A model generated the notes under the pieces. It was given only the letters and a program-made list of their open reading frames with translations, was not told where the DNA came from and did not search any database. Both the position numbers and the translations under genes were made by a program. A stretch of 64,000 nt of DNA from Qipengyuania vulgaris (GTDB taxonomy: Bacteria > Pseudomonadota > Alphaproteobacteria > Sphingomonadales > Sphingomonadaceae), in assembly GCF_009827325.1 (NCBI RefSeq), contig NZ_WTYC01000002.1, positions 124,001 to 188,000 on the forward strand. The letters are read 5' to 3'. Below are positions 60,158-64,000 of the stretch, one piece after another. The stretch's first letter is position 1. Each line of letters begins with the position of its first letter.

Positions 60158-60169
60158 CTTCCGTCGTCC

Positions 60170-61765
60170 TTAAATGTTGAGGTCCGTCGGCCGCGCCTTG
60201 CGCAACCAGCCCGCCACCCACATCCGGGTAAGCGGAACGGCGGTGAAGACCGAGGTAAACAGGCCCACGACCAGCACCACGGCGAAGCCCTTGATCGGGC
60301 CCGAACCGAACTGGAACAGCAGTACGCCGGCGATGAAGTTGGTGACGTTGGCGTCGTAAATGGCGCGGCTGGCTTCGATATAGCCGTTTTCCACCGCCGC
60401 CATGACCCTGCGCCCGCGTTTACGCTCTTCGCGAATACGTTCGTTGATCAGCACGTTGGCGTCGACCGCCGCACCGATCGTCAACACGAAACCGGCGATG
60501 CCGGGGAGCGTTAGAGTCGAACCGAGCGCTGCCATGATCCCCAGCAGCATCAGGACGTTGATGACCAGAGCCACAGTCGCATAGATGCCGAAGCGGCCGT
60601 AAGTGACAATCATCAGCACCATGACCAGCAGCGTTCCGATAGCCATCGCAAGAAGGCCCTGCTTGATCGAATCCGCCCCCAGGTCGGGCCCGACGGTGCG
60701 TTCCTCGACCACGGCGAGGTCCACCGGGAGCGCACCGGAACGCAACTGGATCGCCAGTTCGTTGGCCGATTCGGTTGTGAAGCTGCCACTGATCTGTGAC
60801 TGGCCGTTCTGGATCGGCTCGAGCATCCGAGGGGCGGAAATTACCTCCCCGTCGAGGATGATGGCGAACTGGCGTCCTGTGTATTGAGTAGTGAGGGTTG
60901 CGAAGCGGCGACCACCTTCGGGATTGAAGGTGATGCTGACGACCGGTTCGTTGGTCTGCTGGTCGAAGGTCTGGATCGCACCGGTGAGGGTTTCCCCGTC
61001 GATGCCGCCCAGCCGCTGCACGACCACGCCCGAACCCTGATAGACCTCTTCGTCTGCGTAGGGGAGCACTTCGCCGCCGGAGACGAACCCGCGGCTGACT
61101 TCTTCCGCCGTGGCTTCGCGCTCGACCAATTTGAATTCGAGTTGCGCGGTCTTGCCGAGCAATTCCTTCAGCTGTTCGGGATCCTGCAGGCCCGGGACCT
61201 GCACCACGATCCGCGTATCTCCCTGACGGAGGATTGTTGGCTCGCGCGTGCCGAGTTCGTCGACGCGAATTCCGATGGTGCGCAGCGCGCCTTCCATGGC
61301 CGCATCTACCGCATTGCTGAGCCCGGCTTCGGTCGGGGTGAGGACGAAGCGCTGCCCATCGACGACCTGGAGTTCCCATTCCTGCACCGGCCCGGTGCCT
61401 GCCATCAGATCCTCGATAGCGGCGCGCGCCCGGTCGATATCCGCGGCATCGTCGAGCAGGAAGCTCAGCTGGCCATCCTCGCTGGAGACGTCGCCGATAC
61501 GGATCCGCGGTTCGGCGCGGCGCATGGCGTTGCGCACGCCTTCTTCCATGTCCTCGAGCCGCTTGCTCGCCACCTGCGCACGCTCCGCTTCGAGCAGGAT
61601 GTGGCTGCCCCCAGCAAGGTCGAGCCCGAGATTGACGGTCGGATTGGGAAGCTGCTCGGGCCAATCATTGTTGGTCAGCGAAGCGATCGAGGGAAGCGCT
61701 GCGAGCACGCCAAGTATGGCGATGCCCCAGAGCATGACCTTCTTCCAGGTCGGGAATTCCAGCAT
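60170..61765 (-). CDS. secD: Protein translocase subunit SecD
   Basis: 531 residues. One helix, then NLGLDLAGGSHILLEAERAQ, the P1 head domain, and six-helix part with VGPDLGADSIKQGLLAMAIG, AIYDANVTNFIAGVLLFQFG and PIKGFAVVLVVGLFTSVFTA. Partner of SecF. Starts at ATG 61765 (MLEFPTWKKVMLWGIAILGV); follows yajC on the same strand. Confidence 0.96.
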   Translation of the reverse strand: MLEFPTWKKVMLWGIAILGVLAALPSIASLTNNDWPEQLPNPTVNLGLDLAGGSHILLEAERAQVASKRLEDMEEGVRNAMRRAEPRIRIGDVSSEDGQLSFLLDDAADIDRARAAIEDLMAGTGPVQEWELQVVDGQRFVLTPTEAGLSNAVDAAMEGALRTIGIRVDELGTREPTILRQGDTRIVVQVPGLQDPEQLKELLGKTAQLEFKLVEREATAEEVSRGFVSGGEVLPYADEEVYQGSGVVVQRLGGIDGETLTGAIQTFDQQTNEPVVSITFNPEGGRRFATLTTQYTGRQFAIILDGEVISAPRMLEPIQNGQSQISGSFTTESANELAIQLRSGALPVDLAVVEERTVGPDLGADSIKQGLLAMAIGTLLVMVLMIVTYGRFGIYATVALVINVLMLLGIMAALGSTLTLPGIAGFVLTIGAAVDANVLINERIREERKRGRRVMAAVENGYIEASRAIYDANVTNFIAGVLLFQFGSGPIKGFAVVLVVGLFTSVFTAVPLTRMWVAGWLRKARPTDLNI

Positions 61766-61791
61766 GTCGGCGTTCTATCCTTTTCGCGCGC

Positions 61792-62118
61792 TCAGTCGTT
61801 CGCAGGCTTGGCGGGCTTCGCGTTCAAGACCTCGCCGATGGTCTGCTTGACCGCGCGCACCTTGACGCCCTTGGCGAGTTCCAGTTCGACGAATTGTTCT
61901 TCGACCTTGGTGATCTTGCCGACCAGTCCGCCTGCGGTAACCACCTCGTCGCCCCTCTTCAGCCGTTCGACCTTTTCCCGATGAGCCTTCTGCTGACGGA
62001 GTTGCGGACGGATCATCAGGAACCAGAAGACCGCGAAAATCGCGACCCAGGGCAAAACCTGCAGCCAGATCGGCGGCTGGGCAGCGGCGGAGCCGGCGGC
62101 GGCGAGAATGTCGAGCAT
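61792..62118 (-). CDS. yajC: Preprotein translocase subunit YajC
   Basis: 108 residues from the ATG at 62118 (MLDILAAAGSAAAQPPIWLQ). One membrane helix (LPWVAIFAVFWFLMIRPQLR) and the conserved RPQLRQQKAHREKVERLKRG, then GDEVVTAGGLVGKI. First gene of the yajC-secD-secF operon. A longer start at 62181 has no support. Confidence 0.95.
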   Translation of the reverse strand: MLDILAAAGSAAAQPPIWLQVLPWVAIFAVFWFLMIRPQLRQQKAHREKVERLKRGDEVVTAGGLVGKITKVEEQFVELELAKGVKVRAVKQTIGEVLNAKPAKPAND

Positions 62119-62321
62119 GGAAGTCTTGCCTGTCTTTATGAAGCGTGTCGAACCGATGTCAGTTGGGCGCTGGCCGCACACGCTTCAAGGCACGCGGTCA
62201 TCCCCTCCTGCAAATTGTGGCGCGCGACTAGCAGCAATGTATGGGGCTGGCAACGAGATGGGCCGAGACAGGTGCTTGCCATGCGCAAAACCCCCGCCTA
62301 TAGGGCCGCCTCCACTGGCTT

Positions 62322-62398
62322 CGGGACGTAGCGCAGTCTGGTAGCGCACCACACTGGGGGTGTGGGGGTCGCTGGTTCGAATCCAGTCGTCCCGACCA
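62322..62398 (+). tRNA. tRNA-Pro (GGG)
   Basis: 77 nt including CCA. Acceptor CGGGACG / CGTCCCG, D-stem GCGC, anticodon stem CCACA / TGTGG, loop CTGGGGG with anticodon GGG, T-loop TTCGAAT. All stems close (one G-U pair in the T-stem). Confidence 0.95.
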
Positions 62399-62533
62399 GT
62401 GGAGATTTTCCAAACATAAGAGCAATTCCGCCGTGTGGCGGGATGGAATGCTAAGGTTCGCGCCGCAAGCCAGCGGTTCGCACTTTCCTACACAAACCGA
62501 TCTGGTTCAGCTGACCATTTGGAGGTTAGCATT

Positions 62534-62920
62534 ATGGCACTTATAGATTCGCTTATCGGCCCTATCGCTTCGATCATCGACAAAGTCATCCCCGACAAGG
62601 AAGCGCGCACCAAGGCCAAGCTCGAACTGATCGCGCTGGAGGGTTCGCACGAACTGAAGGCGATCGAGGCGCGGTCGTGGGCCATTGTTGCGGAGGCCCA
62701 GTCGCCCGATCCCTGGACGAGCCGCGCACGACCGAGTTTTCTCTATGTGATGTACACGATGATCCTGTTTGCGCTGCCGATGGGAATCATTGCGGCCTTT
62801 TCCGCCGAAACGGCAAAGGATATCGGTGCCGGGATCTCCGCCTACCTGCGCGGTCTTCCCGAAGAACTCTATGCACTCTTCGGCACCGGCTACCTCGGTT
62901 ATACCGCCGCTCGGCAATAG
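62534..62920 (+). CDS. GTA-type 3TM holin
   Basis: 128 residues from the ATG at 62534, preceded by GGAGG. MALIDSLIGPIASIIDKVIP, then PDKEARTKAKLELIALEGSH and SPDPWTSRARPSFLYVMYTM, then a hydrophobic helix (FALPMGIIAAFS). This matches the family of holins with three membrane segments used for gene-transfer-agent release. No GTA structural genes are nearby, which is normal for the release genes in some genomes. It may be an isolated release gene or a GTA relic. Confidence 0.85.
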   Translation: MALIDSLIGPIASIIDKVIPDKEARTKAKLELIALEGSHELKAIEARSWAIVAEAQSPDPWTSRARPSFLYVMYTMILFALPMGIIAAFSAETAKDIGAGISAYLRGLPEELYALFGTGYLGYTAARQ

Positions 62921-62971
62921 AGTAAGGTGAAAGGCGTTGAAGGGCGATGACTTACCGCTAAGAGTGGGGCC

Positions 62972-63406
62972 ATGACCGGAACGGTATTTGTCCTGAATGG
63001 CCCCAACCTCAACCTGCTCGGTACGCGGGAGCCGGAAATTTACGGGTCCGACACGCTGGCCGATATTGAGCGGGCGCTCCACGAACAGGCCGGGACGCTC
63101 GGGCTGGACATCAGCTTCCACCAGACCAATCACGAAGGCCAGCTGGTCGACTGGCTGCACGAAGCCAGCCGGCAGGGGGCGAAGGCAGTCCTGCTCAATG
63201 CGGCCGCCTATACGCATACCTCGATCGCCCTGTTGGACGCCATCAAGGCGATCGAGGTGCCGGTGATCGAGGTTCACCTTTCCGACCCCACCAAGCGCGA
63301 AGAGTTCCGGCACGTGTCCTATGTCGGCATGGGCGCCGCCGATTGCGTGCAAGGACTTGGCGCACGCAGCTATTCCGTAGCGTTGGAGAAGGCGGCGGCG
63401 CTCTAA
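62972..63406 (+). CDS. aroQ: 3-dehydroquinate dehydratase, type II
   Basis: 144 residues, dodecameric type II enzyme of the shikimate pathway. Motifs: VFVLNGPNLNLLGTREPEIY (catalytic Tyr), FHQTNHEGQLVDWLHEA, NAAAYTHTSIALLDA and EVHLSDPTKREEFRHVSYV (catalytic His and Arg). It is followed by accB, the usual order in alphaproteobacteria. Confidence 0.95.
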   Translation: MTGTVFVLNGPNLNLLGTREPEIYGSDTLADIERALHEQAGTLGLDISFHQTNHEGQLVDWLHEASRQGAKAVLLNAAAYTHTSIALLDAIKAIEVPVIEVHLSDPTKREEFRHVSYVGMGAADCVQGLGARSYSVALEKAAAL

Positions 63407-63480
63407 ATACGCCCCCTCCCCCTTGTCTTGGCGCGCCAGCCAGAGCATAGGCGCGTCCGATAACAGACAAGGGACCATTC

Positions 63481-63960
63481 ATGGCCGATCGCAAAGGCGC
63501 CGGACATTCCGGCATGAACGTCGACACCTCTCTCGTACGCGAACTTGCCGAGATGCTGGGTGAAACCGGGCTCACCGAAATCGAAGTCGAGGATGGCGAC
63601 CGCAAGATCCGCGTTTCGCGCGGTGGCGGCGTGGCCATGGCGGCGGCTCCCGCACCGCAGACGGCCCCGGCGGCACCCGCCGCCCCCGCTTCGCCTGCGG
63701 AAGCCGCAGCACCGGAAGCCGACACGGCTGGTGCCATGAAATCGCCCATGGTGGGGACTGTCTATCTTGCCCCCGAGCCGGGTGCTTCGGATTTCGTAAC
63801 GGTCGGCGACAGCGTCAAGGAAGGCCAGACGCTGCTGATCGTCGAAGCGATGAAGGTCATGAACCCGATTACTGCCGACAAGGCAGGGACGGTAAAGTCG
63901 ATCCTGGTCGAGAACGCCCAGCCGGTCGAATTCGACCAGCCGCTGATCGTTATCGGGTAA
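63481..63960 (+). CDS. accB: Biotin carboxyl carrier protein of acetyl-CoA carboxylase
   Basis: 159 residues. N-terminal helix part, then an Ala/Pro linker ([18 protein letters not shown]) and the biotinyl domain: [20 protein letters not shown], then [10 protein letters not shown] with the biotin-accepting Lys. Fatty acid synthesis. accC follows after 3 bases, so the two form an operon. The start at 63481 has an AAGGGA 8 bases ahead. Confidence 0.96.
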   Translation: MADRKGAGHSGMNVDTSLVRELAEMLGETGLTEIEVEDGDRKIRVSRGGGVAMAAAPAPQTAPAAPAAPASPAEAAAPEADTAGAMKSPMVGTVYLAPEPGASDFVTVGDSVKEGQTLLIVEAMKVMNPITADKAGTVKSILVENAQPVEFDQPLIVIG

Positions 63961-63963
63961 GCC

Positions 63964-64000
63964 ATGCCGATTTCACGCATCCTTATCGCCAACCGCGGCG
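63964..64000 (+). CDS. accC: Biotin carboxylase, 5' end only
   Basis: The ATG at 63964 begins MPISRILIANRG, the conserved start of biotin carboxylase (acetyl-CoA carboxylase subunit AccC). The rest lies outside the window. Three bases after the accB stop. Confidence 0.9.
   Translation, partial: MPISRILIANRG

Overview
The window looks like a chromosomal segment from an alphaproteobacterium of the Sphingomonadales, most likely the Erythrobacteraceae (Erythrobacter/Qipengyuania type). This is an inference from gene content (NDUFS4-type complex I subunit, a DUF6456 gene, a GTA-type 3TM holin, an alphaproteobacterial GTTC-N7-GTTC SOS box), from the GC-rich core genes and from Sphingomonadales-like protein sequences. 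No 16S rRNA gene is present.

Layout. (1) 1-723: pyrH, truncated by the window edge. (2) About 1.17-8.16 kb: a low-GC accessory array between tsf and pyrH, which are normally adjacent. It holds small lipoproteins, orphan genes, a LuxR-type regulator, a TonB-C domain protein and a RES-Xre toxin-antitoxin pair. A recurring intergenic element (core AACGGCAAGTTCGGGGTGG) lies between most of them. (3) 8.2-14.5 kb: tsf and rpsB, a LexA-box-controlled small membrane protein, and a lipid block (pssA, psd, a PAP2/Aur1-like enzyme, a long FabH). (4) 14.55-36.67 kb: a 22-kb genomic island next to tRNA-Tyr, with a tyrosine integrase beside the tRNA and a degenerate copy of the tRNA 3' end at the far border. 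(5) 36.9-64 kb: ordinary core genes: rlmB, hup, lon, ybaB, dnaX, SRP RNA, complex I subunit, hrpB, polyprenyl diphosphate synthase, chorismate mutase, a PhoPQ-like two-component system, SIMPL protein, amidohydrolase, ABC-F protein, UDG-like protein, secDF-yajC, tRNA-Pro, GTA-type holin, aroQ, accB and the start of accC.

The island has two functional halves. The left half (15-27 kb) is defence-like: a nucleotidyltransferase-HEPN fusion, a second HEPN-type protein, a proteasome-like Ntn hydrolase with a zinc ribbon, an AbiV-type protein, and a tight minus-strand operon of DEAH helicase, phage-type winged helix, P-loop NTPase-Mrr nuclease fusion and PHP-SMC (TrlF-like) ATPase. The right half (29-35 kb) is a RiPP cluster: secreted protein, thioredoxin-like protein, MvdD/RimK-like ATP-grasp ligase, HlyD protein and a C39-peptidase ABC transporter. 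In front of the ATP-grasp gene, on the opposite strand, I found a 50-codon gene (30313-30465) encoding a double-glycine leader peptide with a 17-residue core. It is the likely precursor of a graspetide-like product.

The main candidates for undescribed systems are the RiPP cluster with this precursor, the four-gene helicase/NTPase-Mrr/PHP-SMC operon, and the cassette-like array between tsf and pyrH. All functional assignments rest on reading motifs by eye. No searches were run.
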